A stretch of DNA of 64,000 nt from Bacteroidota bacterium (GCA_018266835.1 JAFDZP010000005.1:610712-674711); one strand, 5' to 3'; shown: positions 45,742 to 55,433, counted from the first letter of the stretch. The notes: generated from the letters alone by a model not told the origin. Made by a program: numbers and translations.

Positions 45742-47328
45742 ATGAATGAACAGAGCTTAATACAATTCATGATGCAAAATGCAGATAAACTTCTGCAGCA
45801 GACTGTTGCGCATATCGGCTTAACTTTTGTTTCTTTGCTTATTGCAGTTGCCATAGGTTTGCCTCTAGGAATTTTCATTGCACGCAAAAGAAAGTTATCG
45901 GGTCCCGTACTTGGTTTTGCGGGAGTGTTGCAGACAATTCCGAGCATTGCTCTGCTCGGTTTTATGATTCCCCTGCTCGGCATCGGTCCGCTTCCTGCCA
46001 TCACTGCGTTATTTTTGTATGCCCTGCTTCCTATAATAAGAAATACTTATACCGGTATTACTGAAGTAAGTCCCATAGTAGTTGATGCCGCGCGCGGAAT
46101 GGGAATGAGTCAAAAGCAGATATTTTTAAAAGTTGAGCTGCCGCTAGCAATGCCTGTAATACTCGCCGGTATCCGCACTGCAACAGTTATTAATGTGGGA
46201 GTTGCAACTCTTGCAGCATACATTGCTGCAGGTGGATTAGGAGAATTTATTTTCGGCGGCATTGCCTTAAACAATACGAACATGATTTTAGCGGGAGCAA
46301 TTCCGGCTGCATTGCTTGCAATATTATTTGATTTTCTTCTTTCGCTCACTCAAAAGATAAAAGCAAAAAATATTCGTAAAGTTTTAATCGGCATTCCTGT
46401 TATAATCCTGCTATTCTCTTCTGTTTATATTGTGCCGGCTATCAAATCTTCTTTATCAAAAGAAAATTCTAATAAAGAATTTTTAGCAGGATTTACGCCT
46501 GAATTCATGGGAAGAGAGGACGGATATCTGGGATTAAAATCCAAATACGGACTTGATATAAAAACAGTTGTTATTAGCGATGCAGTGATGTATAATGCTA
46601 TCTACGAAAAGAAACTAGATTTAATAAGCGGCTACAGCACTGACGGAAGACTTAAAGCATTTGATTTAGTTACATTGGATGACGATAAAACTATCTTTCC
46701 ACCGTATTACTGCGCTCCTTTGATAAGAAATGAAACTATGAAAAAATATCCCGAGCTTGAAGCAGCGCTTAATCTGCTTGCAGGAAAAATTAATGACAGT
46801 ATAATGACTGAACTGAACTACCGCGCAGATTATCAGCATCAGCTTCCCGAAAAAGTTGCGAAGGATTTTCTGATTGAGAAAAATTTATATAAAGAATCAC
46901 GAAACGGAAATAAAGGGACTGTCCGAATCGGCTCAAAGATTTTTACTGAGCAGTATATTCTGATTAATATTTACAGCATGCTTATACAGGGTAATACGGA
47001 TTTGAAAGTAGATACAAAAACAGGTTTGGGAGGAACTAAAATTTGTTTTGATGCGTTGGTGAATGACCAGATTGATATGTATCCTGAATATACAGGTACA
47101 GGTCTGCTTGTTCTTCTGCAGCCGACTTCCGAACAGGTGCAGGGAATTATTAATGATAAAAATAAAGTCTTTAATTTTGTGCAGGAAGAATTCCAAAAAA
47201 AATATAATCTTACCTGGCTTACCCCCATAGGCTTTAACAATGCGTATGCACTGATGATGCGCAAAAGCCAGTCCCTCGAATTAAACGTTCATTCAATTTC
47301 ACAACTTAAAAATTATCTGAGTAAATGA
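45742..47328 (+). CDS. egtU: ABC permease fused to a (circularly permuted) substrate-binding domain, EgtU-like
   Basis: 528 residues. Residues 1-205 are the OpuCB/ProW-type permease with several helices and a GGIALNNTN-type stretch. After a final helix (~213-231) comes an OpuAC-like binding domain in unusual order. The normally middle part (about 246-330: EFMGREDGYLGLKSKYG, GYSTDGRLKAFDLVTLDDDK, FPPYYCAPLI) and the normally C-terminal part (331-383: YPELEAALNLLAGKINDSI) come first. The normally N-terminal part (393-528: VRIGSKIFTEQYIL, YPEYTGTGL, NNAYALMM) comes last. It overlaps the start of egtB by 4 bp. The substrate is inferred as ergothioneine. Confidence 0.8.
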   Translation: MNEQSLIQFMMQNADKLLQQTVAHIGLTFVSLLIAVAIGLPLGIFIARKRKLSGPVLGFAGVLQTIPSIALLGFMIPLLGIGPLPAITALFLYALLPIIRNTYTGITEVSPIVVDAARGMGMSQKQIFLKVELPLAMPVILAGIRTATVINVGVATLAAYIAAGGLGEFIFGGIALNNTNMILAGAIPAALLAILFDFLLSLTQKIKAKNIRKVLIGIPVIILLFSSVYIVPAIKSSLSKENSNKEFLAGFTPEFMGREDGYLGLKSKYGLDIKTVVISDAVMYNAIYEKKLDLISGYSTDGRLKAFDLVTLDDDKTIFPPYYCAPLIRNETMKKYPELEAALNLLAGKINDSIMTELNYRADYQHQLPEKVAKDFLIEKNLYKESRNGNKGTVRIGSKIFTEQYILINIYSMLIQGNTDLKVDTKTGLGGTKICFDALVNDQIDMYPEYTGTGLLVLLQPTSEQVQGIINDKNKVFNFVQEEFQKKYNLTWLTPIGFNNAYALMMRKSQSLELNVHSISQLKNYLSK

Positions 47329-48473
47329 ATTTTCTTGAACAATATAAATCCATAAGAGCACACTCTGAAAAAATATGCGCTCCGCTGAAGACTGAAGATT
47401 ACGTTGTGCAGCCCGTTGTAGATGTAAGTCCTCCTAAGTGGCACCTGGGACACACTACATGGTTCTGGGAAACTTTTGTACTGACTCCCCACCTGAAGGG
47501 ATATAAACTTTTTAACAAAGACTATAATTATGTATTCAACAGTTATTACGAAACTATCGGCGCGCGGGTGATACGAACGGACAGAGGTAATCTCAGCCGT
47601 CCCGCAGTAGAAGATGTTTACAATTACAGAAAGCATGTTGATGAAGGGATGCATGAGTTTCTTTCTAAAGATGTAAAAAAAGATTTAAAAGGTTTGATAC
47701 AGATAGGATTAAATCACGAACAGCAGCATCAGGAATTATTACATACGGATATAAAATATATACTCGGACACAATCCTCTCTTCCCTGCTTACAGTGATGA
47801 TATAGAAGAGAATTTTGCACAACCGGCTCCCGGCAAATTTATTGAAATGAAAGAGGGCGTTTATGAAATAGGATATGACGGCAATGATTTCTGTTTTGAT
47901 AATGAACTAAACAGACATAAAGTGTATTTATCACCGTATAAAATTTGCTCAAACCTTGTTACTAATGGTGAGTACATGCAGTTCATTAATGAAGGCGGTT
48001 ACGAAAATTTCCGCTACTGGCATGCAGAAGGATTAGACTGGGTAAAGTCACATAATGCAAAAGCCCCGCTTTACTGGCACAATATAGAAGGTAAATGGTA
48101 TAATTATACAATGAACGGGTTAAAACCCGTCAATGAAAATGAAATTGTAACTCACATAAACTTTTATGAAGCGAGTGCGTATGCATCATGGAAAGGCAAG
48201 CGTTTACCGACAGAAGCAGAATGGGAAGGCGCTGCTCCGAATTTTGACTGGGGCAAGCGATGGGAATGGACAGACAGCGCATATCTTCCTTATCCGGGAT
48301 TCAGCAAAGCTGAAGGCGCGCTTGGAGAGTACAACGGAAAATTTATGATAAACCAGATGGTGCTTCGCGGCGCATCTATTGCAACCCCTGAAAACCACAG
48401 TAGAATATCCTACAGAAACTTTTTTAATCCGGGACTACAATGGCAGTATACAGGAATCAGACTGGCGGAGTAA
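47325..48473 (+). CDS. egtB: ergothioneine biosynthesis protein EgtB (sulfoxide synthase)
   Basis: Non-heme iron enzyme that joins a cysteine-type sulfur donor to hercynine. 382 residues: a DinB-like domain with iron ligand H43 (WHLGHTTWFWE) and the HxxxH pair H131/H135 (NHEQQHQELL), then an FGE-sulfatase-like domain from about residue 165. That domain contains RWEWTDSAYLPYPGF and ends with GASIATPENHSRISYRNFF and WQYTGIRLAE, diagnostic of EgtB. With no EgtA or EgtC gene nearby, free cysteine may be the donor (inference). Overlaps egtU by 4 bp and egtD by 34 bp. Confidence 0.92.
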   Translation: MNFLEQYKSIRAHSEKICAPLKTEDYVVQPVVDVSPPKWHLGHTTWFWETFVLTPHLKGYKLFNKDYNYVFNSYYETIGARVIRTDRGNLSRPAVEDVYNYRKHVDEGMHEFLSKDVKKDLKGLIQIGLNHEQQHQELLHTDIKYILGHNPLFPAYSDDIEENFAQPAPGKFIEMKEGVYEIGYDGNDFCFDNELNRHKVYLSPYKICSNLVTNGEYMQFINEGGYENFRYWHAEGLDWVKSHNAKAPLYWHNIEGKWYNYTMNGLKPVNENEIVTHINFYEASAYASWKGKRLPTEAEWEGAAPNFDWGKRWEWTDSAYLPYPGFSKAEGALGEYNGKFMINQMVLRGASIATPENHSRISYRNFFNPGLQWQYTGIRLAE

Positions 48474-49429
48474 TTGAATCTCCTGTCACAGCAAAATTTT
48501 ACGAAGATGTAATTAAAGGTTTAACATCCTCACCTAAATATCTCCAGTCAAAATACTTCTATGACGCTGAAGGCGATAAAATATTTCAGCAGATAATGAA
48601 TCTGCCTGAATATTATCTTACTAACTGTGAGCAGGAAATATTTTCTCAGCAGACAAAATCCATCTGCGATATTTTCTTGAATCATTCAACTGAGTTTGAT
48701 ATTGTTGAGCTTGGCGCAGGCGATGCGACTAAGTCACAATTTCTTTTGAAACATTTAGTAGAATCAGAAACTGATTTTACATATTACCCTATCGATATTT
48801 CTGAAAATGTAATTGAATTGCTGGAAACCGAGCTGCCTAAGAAAATCCCGGGACTGAAAGTAACAGGACTTAATGGTGAATATTTTGATATGATAAAAGA
48901 AGTAAATAATTTATCGCAAAGGAAAAAAATATATTTATTTCTTGGTTCGAATATCGGCAACTTTACTGTAGATAAAGCAAAAGATTTTCTTACTCTGCTG
49001 CATGAACACATTTCTCCCGGTGACTTAATGCTGATTGGCTTCGATTTAAAAAAAGATCCGCAGCAGATTTTAGCAGCTTATAATGATTTGCAGGGTGTAA
49101 CAAAAGAATTTAATCTTAATTTATTAAGGCGAATCAACAGAGAGCTTGGCGGCAATTTTGATATTGAACAATTTGAACATTCTCCGTCATATAATGAAGA
49201 TACAGGAGAGTGTAACAGTTTCCTGAGAAGTAAAATTGACCAAAGAGTTAAAATAGGCGATGAAAACGAAATAACATTTCAAGAGAACGAACTTATTCAT
49301 CTTGAGATTTCACAAAAATATTCTATTGAAGAAATTAATTCACTTATACATCAATCCGGCTTCAAATCCGTTATTAATTTTTACGACAGTAGAGAATGGT
49401 TCATTGATGCAATAATTGAAAACAAATAA
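48440..49429 (+). CDS. egtD: L-histidine N-alpha-methyltransferase EgtD
   Basis: 329 residues. Trimethylates histidine to hercynine, the substrate of EgtB. Signs: YFYDAEGDKIFQQIMNLPEYYLT at the start, SAM site FDIVELGAGDATKS, FLGSNIGNF and the GDENEITFQENE segment. The ATG lies 34 bp inside egtB in another frame, so translation is coupled. It is the last gene of the operon. Confidence 0.93.
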   Translation: MAVYRNQTGGVIESPVTAKFYEDVIKGLTSSPKYLQSKYFYDAEGDKIFQQIMNLPEYYLTNCEQEIFSQQTKSICDIFLNHSTEFDIVELGAGDATKSQFLLKHLVESETDFTYYPIDISENVIELLETELPKKIPGLKVTGLNGEYFDMIKEVNNLSQRKKIYLFLGSNIGNFTVDKAKDFLTLLHEHISPGDLMLIGFDLKKDPQQILAAYNDLQGVTKEFNLNLLRRINRELGGNFDIEQFEHSPSYNEDTGECNSFLRSKIDQRVKIGDENEITFQENELIHLEISQKYSIEEINSLIHQSGFKSVINFYDSREWFIDAIIENK

Positions 49430-49522
49430 GGCCATTGGTAAATCAGATGGTATGAAATTAAGCCATTTATACTCACAAATGATTTGAAATCTGGAATTGA
49501 AATAAACCATTTTCATCATAAG

Positions 49523-49556
49523 AAAGCCCGATATATAATAATATACCGGGTTTTCA
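49523..49556. terminator. terminator hairpin of the T9SS-associated type
   Basis: AAAGCCCGATATAT and ATATACCGGGTTTT form a 14-bp stem with two imperfect pairs and T-rich flanks. It may end the ergothioneine operon, and it would also have ended the lost T9SS gene on the opposite strand. Confidence 0.65.
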
Positions 49557-49584
49557 TTTTTTATAAACTGATTTTAAATGTAAC

Positions 49585-49665
49585 TTATTCCATTAGAACC
49601 ATCTTCATTTTCTTTGTAAATGTTTTCTTTCCCATTTTGAAAAGATGGAAATGCAAATGTAAGTA
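49585..49665 (-). pseudogene. remnant of a T9SS cargo gene C-terminus
   Basis: The minus-strand frame reads GKKTFTKKMKMVLME then stop, with about ten further in-frame codons before it. That matches the terminal residues of the T9SS sorting domain of the 1397-residue protein (SFTKTMKMVLVK). Nothing of the rest of such a gene remains. The adjacent hairpin is of the type found after intact T9SS genes here. Confidence 0.55.
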
Positions 49666-49886
49666 AAGCTTATTAAAATAAACGAGAAAATTTATTTTTA
49701 ATACTAAAATCTACTGTGATATCTTCTATAAAAATTTTATAAAACATTTATTGGATATTTTCTTTCCCTAACATACAATAAATAAATTTGTTACTTTAAT
49801 ATAACCCTTTCTTATAGTGCAACTCTTATATGATTTATTATATGTCATAAAGAAATTGTTGTGTATTATTCAGTATTTCTCTTATC

Positions 49887-51129
49887 ATGAATTTATTTGA
49901 TGCATTTACCTGGCTGCTTGTACTTTCCGCATTATTCGGATATATCAACCATAAATTTTTAAAACTTCCTTATACAATAGGGCTTATGATTCTATCACTC
50001 GTAAGTTCTCTTGTTCTGGTAGTAATTGGTTTTTATAATCCTGAATATTTAGATACTGCAATAAATGCTGTTAACAGTCTGGACTTCTCAAAAATTCTTC
50101 TGAGAATGATGCTGAGCTTTATGCTATTCGCAGGAGCAATTCATATTGATGTTAAAATCCTGGATAAAGAAAAATTTCCCTTAATAATATTTTCTACAGT
50201 AGGAGTTATTCTCTCGACATTTATCATTGGTACATTAATGTATTATCTTTTGATGCTATTCAGTCTGAATGTGAATTTTATTTACTGTCTGTTATTCGGC
50301 GCTCTGATTTCTCCAACTGATCCTATAGCTATATTGGGAATATTAAAGAGTGTTAATATCCCTAAATCGCTCGAAATGAAAATCACGGGTGAATCTTTAT
50401 TTAATGACGGAGTAGCTGTAGTAGTTTTTCTTACAATTTTTTGAAATTACACAGTCAGGTATTGAGCAGGCAAGCTTTTCTAATATAATGGGATTATTAA
50501 TGCAGGAAGCGGGCGGAGGAATGTTGTTCGGCGTACTGTTAGGCTATTCAGGATATTTACTCCTCAAGTCAATTGATAATTACAAAGTTGAAGTAATGAT
50601 TACACTTGCAATGGTAATGGGCGGCTATTCACTGGCGCACAGCCTTCATGTTTCAGGGCCATTGGCTATGGTAGTTGCCGGAATCATTATCGGCAACAGA
50701 GGTAAGAAGTATGCAATGTCAGATGTAACAAAGGAATACCTTGATAAATTCTGGGAGCTAATAGATGAAATATTGAATGCAATTTTATTTATTTTGATAG
50801 GACTTGAAATCTTAATAGTCAAAAAAGAATTAAACTATATAGAGATAGGCTTAATTTCCGTATTGCTCATTTTGCTATCCAGATATGCTTCTTTATGGAT
50901 TTCAACATTAATAATGAAATTTAAAATATCTCTTCCTAAAAAGACTATTTGGGTGCTTACATGGGGCGGACTACGAGGCGGCATTTCAGTTGCCCTTGCC
51001 CTGTCCTTAAATGAAAGTATGCATAAAGATTTGTTTGTTACGATTACATATGTAGTTGTATTATTTTCAATTATTGTTCAGGGTTTAACTATGGGTAAAT
51101 TTGTAAAGAAACTAAATCTTCTAAAATAA
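49887..51129 (+). pseudogene. CPA1-family Na+/H+ antiporter, frameshifted
   Basis: Two frames, 49887-50444 and 50488-51129, together make one ~414-residue antiporter. [15 protein letters not shown] and [14 protein letters not shown] are CPA1 signatures in the first part, and WGGLRGGISVALALSL is in the second. The frames join exactly if one T is removed from the six-T run at 50437-50442: translation then continues [20 protein letters not shown]. It may be a true frameshift, a phase-variable tract or a sequencing indel. The protein would exchange Na+ or K+ for H+ across the inner membrane. Confidence 0.8.
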
Positions 51130-51227
51130 AGTTTATACATTTTTCCCTTCTCATTTTATAATCGAAACATTTTTTCGATTTTTTTTAATTTGCTAAATTA
51201 TTTTTTTTACTTACCTGATTTAAAATT

Positions 51228-52607
51228 ATGAGAAAAAAAATTGCAGAAGAAACAACTATATTCTTATCTGTTATAAAATGGGTAGTTATTTCAACATTTA
51301 CAGGAGCAATTGTCGGAGCATTTACAACTTTATTTTTAAAACTTCTTAGCTGGAGCATTCTGGAATTGAAGGTTGTTCCTTACTACTTCTTATTAATTCC
51401 ACCTGTATTTTTTCTTTGCTATGTAACTATAAAAAAACTTGCTCCTGATGCTATGGGGCATGGTACGGAAAAGGTCATTGAAGCCATTCACAAAAATAAC
51501 GGAAAAATAAAACTAGCTGTAGTTCCCGTAAAAATGGTTGCAACAATAATTACATTAGCGGTCGGCGGCTCTGCCGGAAAAGAAGGACCTTGCGCGCAAA
51601 TTGGCGCAGGCATTTCATCATTCCTTGCAGATCTTTTCCGCTTTGATGATACTGACAGAAAAAAAATTGTTATCTGCGGTATAAGCGCAGGCTTTGCTTC
51701 AGTATTCGGAACTCCTATTGCCGGAGCAATTTTCGGAGTAGAGGTTTTAGTAGTAGGAAGTATGCTGTATGAAGTTTTACTCCCTTCTTTTGTATCAGGC
51801 ATCATGGCTTTTCAGGTTTCTTCAAAACTCGGTATAACATATTTTTATCACCCGATAAGTTTTGTCCCTGTATTCTCTGAATCATTCTTTCTTATCATAG
51901 CAATTGCAGGAATATTTTTCGGTCTGTGTTCATTTCTGTTTATAGAAATTCTGGCAGTGATAGAAAATTTTTCCGAAAAACTTAGCGGCTGGAAAATTAA
52001 AAAAGAGATGCAAACAATTTTAGGAGGGATTGCAGTTGTTATCCTTACTTTTGTTTTTTCTACCAAGTATTTAGGGCTTGGCCTTGAATCAATAGAAGAT
52101 CTTTTACAAGGAAGGGATATCGAATGGTATGCATTTCTCGTTAAAATGATTTTTACAAGTATTACACTTGGATATGGAGGAAGCGGCGGAATAATTACAC
52201 CTATATTTTTCATAGGAGTCTCTGCAGGAAATTTATTTGCAAAGATTTGGGGATTAGACCCGGCTACATTTTCAGCAATAGGAATGGTTTCGCTTCTTGC
52301 CGGAGCAGCTAATACTCCTATTGCGGCAAGCATTATGTCTATTGAATTATTCGGACCAAAGATAGCTCCATATGCGGCAGTATCGTGTGTGATAAGTTTT
52401 TTAATGACGGGACACAGAAGTGTTTATCCCTCGCAGTTCATAGAATCGTCTAAAGTATCATCAATACGTTTACATTCTGAAAATGAAATGGAGAACATCG
52501 AATTTAGTATAAGGCCAAAGAGAGAAGGGGTATATAAAGTTTATTTGGATGTGAAAAAAAGATTTTACGATAAAAAGAAAAACAATAATTCTGAATCGGA
52601 ACAATAA
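51228..52607 (+). CDS. CLC-type chloride channel/transporter
   Basis: 459 residues, polytopic. Signature segments: GGSAGKEGPCAQIGAG (the gating Glu lies in GKEGP), ISAGFASVFGTPIAGAIFGVEVL and GYGGSGGIITPIFFIG. The usual GSGIP is GHGTEKV here, as in one CLC branch. Whether it is a channel or H+/Cl- (or F-) exchanger cannot be told. Near a Na+/H+ antiporter, ion or pH balance is a plausible role. Terminator follows. Confidence 0.87.
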   Translation: MRKKIAEETTIFLSVIKWVVISTFTGAIVGAFTTLFLKLLSWSILELKVVPYYFLLIPPVFFLCYVTIKKLAPDAMGHGTEKVIEAIHKNNGKIKLAVVPVKMVATIITLAVGGSAGKEGPCAQIGAGISSFLADLFRFDDTDRKKIVICGISAGFASVFGTPIAGAIFGVEVLVVGSMLYEVLLPSFVSGIMAFQVSSKLGITYFYHPISFVPVFSESFFLIIAIAGIFFGLCSFLFIEILAVIENFSEKLSGWKIKKEMQTILGGIAVVILTFVFSTKYLGLGLESIEDLLQGRDIEWYAFLVKMIFTSITLGYGGSGGIITPIFFIGVSAGNLFAKIWGLDPATFSAIGMVSLLAGAANTPIAASIMSIELFGPKIAPYAAVSCVISFLMTGHRSVYPSQFIESSKVSSIRLHSENEMENIEFSIRPKREGVYKVYLDVKKRFYDKKKNNNSESEQ

Positions 52608-52608
52608 A

Positions 52609-52635
52609 AAAAAGCCCGTCTAAAACGGGCTTTCA
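52609..52635. terminator. bidirectional terminator
   Basis: AAAGCCCGT (52611-52619) pairs perfectly with ACGGGCTTT (52625-52633), flanked by an A-run and T-rich sequence, between convergent genes. Confidence 0.85.
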
Positions 52636-52663
52636 ATTTCTACACAAAATTTTTTTTAACGAT

Positions 52664-53290
52664 TTATGCCACTGCTAAACTTCTTAAACTTAAATATTCG
52701 GAATAAAAATTTTCTTTATCAAAATTTTTCCCGTTGTCATTGAGCTGAAACAGAAGCTTTTCAAGTTCAAGTATATTCTCGTCAAAAGCTTCGGATGTTT
52801 TAGCTCTGAAATTATACATCATTCCCGGTACAGTAACAATTTGTTTTAAGTTATCTATCAGGTTTCTGAATGAATCGAATTCACCGTTTTTCAGATAAGA
52901 AACCGAAAGAGCCTTTTCTAACGGTAATGATTCATCGAGCAACTGAAGAGAATACTCAAGCAGTTCGTTGTCTTTCAGAGAGTGCACATCTATGTAGAGG
53001 TCTCTTGTAAGCAAACTGAAATCGCTAGCCTTTGCATAGCTTTTCAAAGCTGAAGAAATTTTTGTGCAAAGCTTTACTACTAAACTTCTTGCCAGTAATA
53101 CCAATGTGCAAATTTCATTTGAAGTTTTAGCGGCATTGATTAATTCCTGCTGAATTGAGTCCAGCCTGGCATTAAAAACATTTACTAAAATTAAAATGTC
53201 CTGTTTCTTTGAAATCTCATGTATGTGAGAGTTAAAAAAATCGGACAATTTAATAAAAGAAACGATTTTTTTTTCTTGGTTCTTGTTCAT
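52664..53290 (-). CDS. helical protein of unknown function
   Basis: 208 residues, nearly all predicted helix, with no signal peptide, cysteine motif or membrane segment. It starts MNKNQEKKIVSFIKLSDFFN, with AAGGAG before the ATG. Composition and length give no family. It sits alone between convergent and divergent neighbours. Confidence 0.6.
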   Translation of the reverse strand: MNKNQEKKIVSFIKLSDFFNSHIHEISKKQDILILVNVFNARLDSIQQELINAAKTSNEICTLVLLARSLVVKLCTKISSALKSYAKASDFSLLTRDLYIDVHSLKDNELLEYSLQLLDESLPLEKALSVSYLKNGEFDSFRNLIDNLKQIVTVPGMMYNFRAKTSEAFDENILELEKLLFQLNDNGKNFDKENFYSEYLSLRSLAVA

Positions 53291-53552
53291 TTAATTCTCC
53301 TTTAATTAATAAATTTAAAACGTATTCCGGTAAATTACTCAATGAGGGAATTGCAGAATATTGGGGTGAAATTGGGGTTTTGTATGGAAATTTCTATTCT
53401 GTAGAATTTACCGAAATCTTCTCTACATAATAAATATAATAAAAAAAACGTTATAAAGCAAACATTATCAGATAATTACTACATCAAATTTATTTTAATT
53501 TTTATCATTTCATGCTCTTTTTAATTATAGTAGTTTGTAAACAATAGAAATT

Positions 53553-54851
53553 ATGAAAAACATTTTAGCTTATTTCAAATTAGATTACGAACAGGAAGAA
53601 TATAAAACTGTTGTTGAAAGCATAACCAGAGGAGTTATATTCAAAGGTACAAATCTCTGGATTCTTGTCTTTGCCATATTCATCGCATCACTGGGACTGA
53701 ATATGAACTCAACTGCGGTAATAATCGGTGCTATGCTTATTTCTCCCATAATGGGACCGATAATGGGACTTGGTTTAGGCACAGGAATTAATGATTTAGC
53801 TCTTGTCCGTAAAGCTCTTTCAAATTATTTTTTTGCCGCTATAGTCGGGCTTACTGCCTCAACGATTTATTTTTCTATATCTCCTCTTAATGACGCTCAC
53901 TCGGAAATTCTTGCCCGCACGACTCCGAATATTTATGATGTGTTAATTGCTTTCTTCGGAGGACTTGCCGGTATTGTTGCAACTTCTACAAAACAGAAAG
54001 GAAATGTAATTCCCGGAGTGGCAATAGCAACAGCTCTCATGCCCCCCTTATGCACTGCGGGTTACGGACTGGCAACGTTACAGTTTAATTATTTCATAGG
54101 TGCGTTTTATCTGTTTATTATAAACACAGTTTTCATTGCCCTGGCGACTTTTGTTACTGTTAGGTTTTTAAAATTTCCTTTTAAACATTTACCTGATGAA
54201 AAAGCTGATAGAAGGTCGAAGCGTATTATTATTGCAATAGTTGTTATTACCTTACTGCCGAGTATTTATTTCGGGTATGATATAGTGAGGAATGATAAAT
54301 TTACAAAGGAAGCAAACAGATTTATTGAAACTGAAGCAATTTTTCCCGGAGATTACCTCCTTAAAAAAAACATAGATGCTAAAGAAAAAAGTATCGAACT
54401 GATATTCGGAGGAAATGAAATTAAGCAGGTTGAAATTGAAAAGCTAAAAAATAAGTTAAAGAATTATGAGCTTGAAGGTGCAAATCTTGAAATCAAACAA
54501 GGTTTCGCATATCTGAAGGAAGATAAAAAACTGAATCAGCCGAATCCTTTAAGTGATGTTCTTGCCCAAAAGGAAAAACAGCTTCAGGAATTAACTGCGA
54601 AGGCAGATAGTATCAGAACAGATTCATTAAATTATATGCAGCTTGTAAAAGAAGCTAAAGCAATGTATCCGGATCTAAAAGATTTATCTGCATCCCCTTT
54701 AATATCGGCGGATAATTTTACAATGTCAGATTCTCTCACGGTGGCGTATATGAAATTTTCCAGACTGCCCGGTTCTGCTGATAAAGTGAAATTACAGAAC
54801 TGGCTTGAAGCAAAGCTAAACAAAAAAATTATTATGGTTATTGAAAAATAA
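53553..54851 (+). CDS. DUF389-family membrane protein
   Basis: 432 residues. The first ~230 form the DUF389 (TIGR00341) membrane core: NMNSTAVIIGAMLISPIMGPIMGLGLG, GGLAGIVATSTKQKGNVIPGVAIATALMPPLCTAGYGLA and several helices. The last ~190 residues are a soluble, partly coiled-coil domain. Function of the family is unknown. Confidence 0.85.
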   Translation: MKNILAYFKLDYEQEEYKTVVESITRGVIFKGTNLWILVFAIFIASLGLNMNSTAVIIGAMLISPIMGPIMGLGLGTGINDLALVRKALSNYFFAAIVGLTASTIYFSISPLNDAHSEILARTTPNIYDVLIAFFGGLAGIVATSTKQKGNVIPGVAIATALMPPLCTAGYGLATLQFNYFIGAFYLFIINTVFIALATFVTVRFLKFPFKHLPDEKADRRSKRIIIAIVVITLLPSIYFGYDIVRNDKFTKEANRFIETEAIFPGDYLLKKNIDAKEKSIELIFGGNEIKQVEIEKLKNKLKNYELEGANLEIKQGFAYLKEDKKLNQPNPLSDVLAQKEKQLQELTAKADSIRTDSLNYMQLVKEAKAMYPDLKDLSASPLISADNFTMSDSLTVAYMKFSRLPGSADKVKLQNWLEAKLNKKIIMVIEK

Positions 54852-54968
54852 TTTACACAACGCAAATCCTTCTCAATATACCTTTCTCAATATACCTTTC
54901 TCAAAAAAACTCCAAACCCTGATTAATTTATCGGAATTTTTATAATTACTTTAACTTTAAATTAACTT

Positions 54969-55433
54969 ATGGAATCAGCAAAGAACAAACCTTATCTGAA
55001 ACTCCTTCTCATGGTTGTATTTTCTTTTATCTCAATGTACATCCTTATGTTTGCAATGGTAGATGTATTTGCAAATGTCTATCCAAGCCGTAACCATTTC
55101 TATATGGCTGCAGTAATGACAGCTCCGATGGTTATTATTGAATTAATTTTGATGAGCAAAATGTACCCGAGCAAAAAAAGAAATATTGTAATCATTGCAT
55201 TCAGTACAGTAGCGCTTATCGGTTTTTTTATGATGATAAGAAACCAGACTGCCATTGGAAATGAACAGTTTTTAAGATCAATGATTCCGCATCACGCAGG
55301 AGCAATTCTGATGTGCAAGGAGTCTTCTTTTGACGACCCTGAAATAAAAAAATTGTGCGAGAAAATTTCTGCAGGACAACAGGAAGAAATTGACCAGATG
55401 AAAGCAATATTGCAAAGACTTGAACATAAATAA
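54969..55433 (+). CDS. DUF305-family membrane protein
   Basis: 154 residues: three hydrophobic segments, then a short C-terminal domain with MIPHHAGAILMCKES (HH..AI.M, the DUF305 signature) and a helix ending EEIDQMKAILQRL. DUF305 proteins are ferritin-like helical proteins often linked to metal stress; the histidines could bind metal. Function unproven. Confidence 0.78.
   Translation: MESAKNKPYLKLLLMVVFSFISMYILMFAMVDVFANVYPSRNHFYMAAVMTAPMVIIELILMSKMYPSKKRNIVIIAFSTVALIGFFMMIRNQTAIGNEQFLRSMIPHHAGAILMCKESSFDDPEIKKLCEKISAGQQEEIDQMKAILQRLEHK

Larger units (their letters stand above)
49430..49886. other. gene-free interval with T9SS remnant and terminator
   Basis: 457 bp between egtD and the antiporter gene. 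It holds a CCCGATATAT..ATATACCGGG hairpin (49523-49554) and a minus-strand scrap of a T9SS C-terminus (49585-49665). The rest is A/T-rich and should contain the promoter for the antiporter and CLC genes. Confidence 0.6.
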
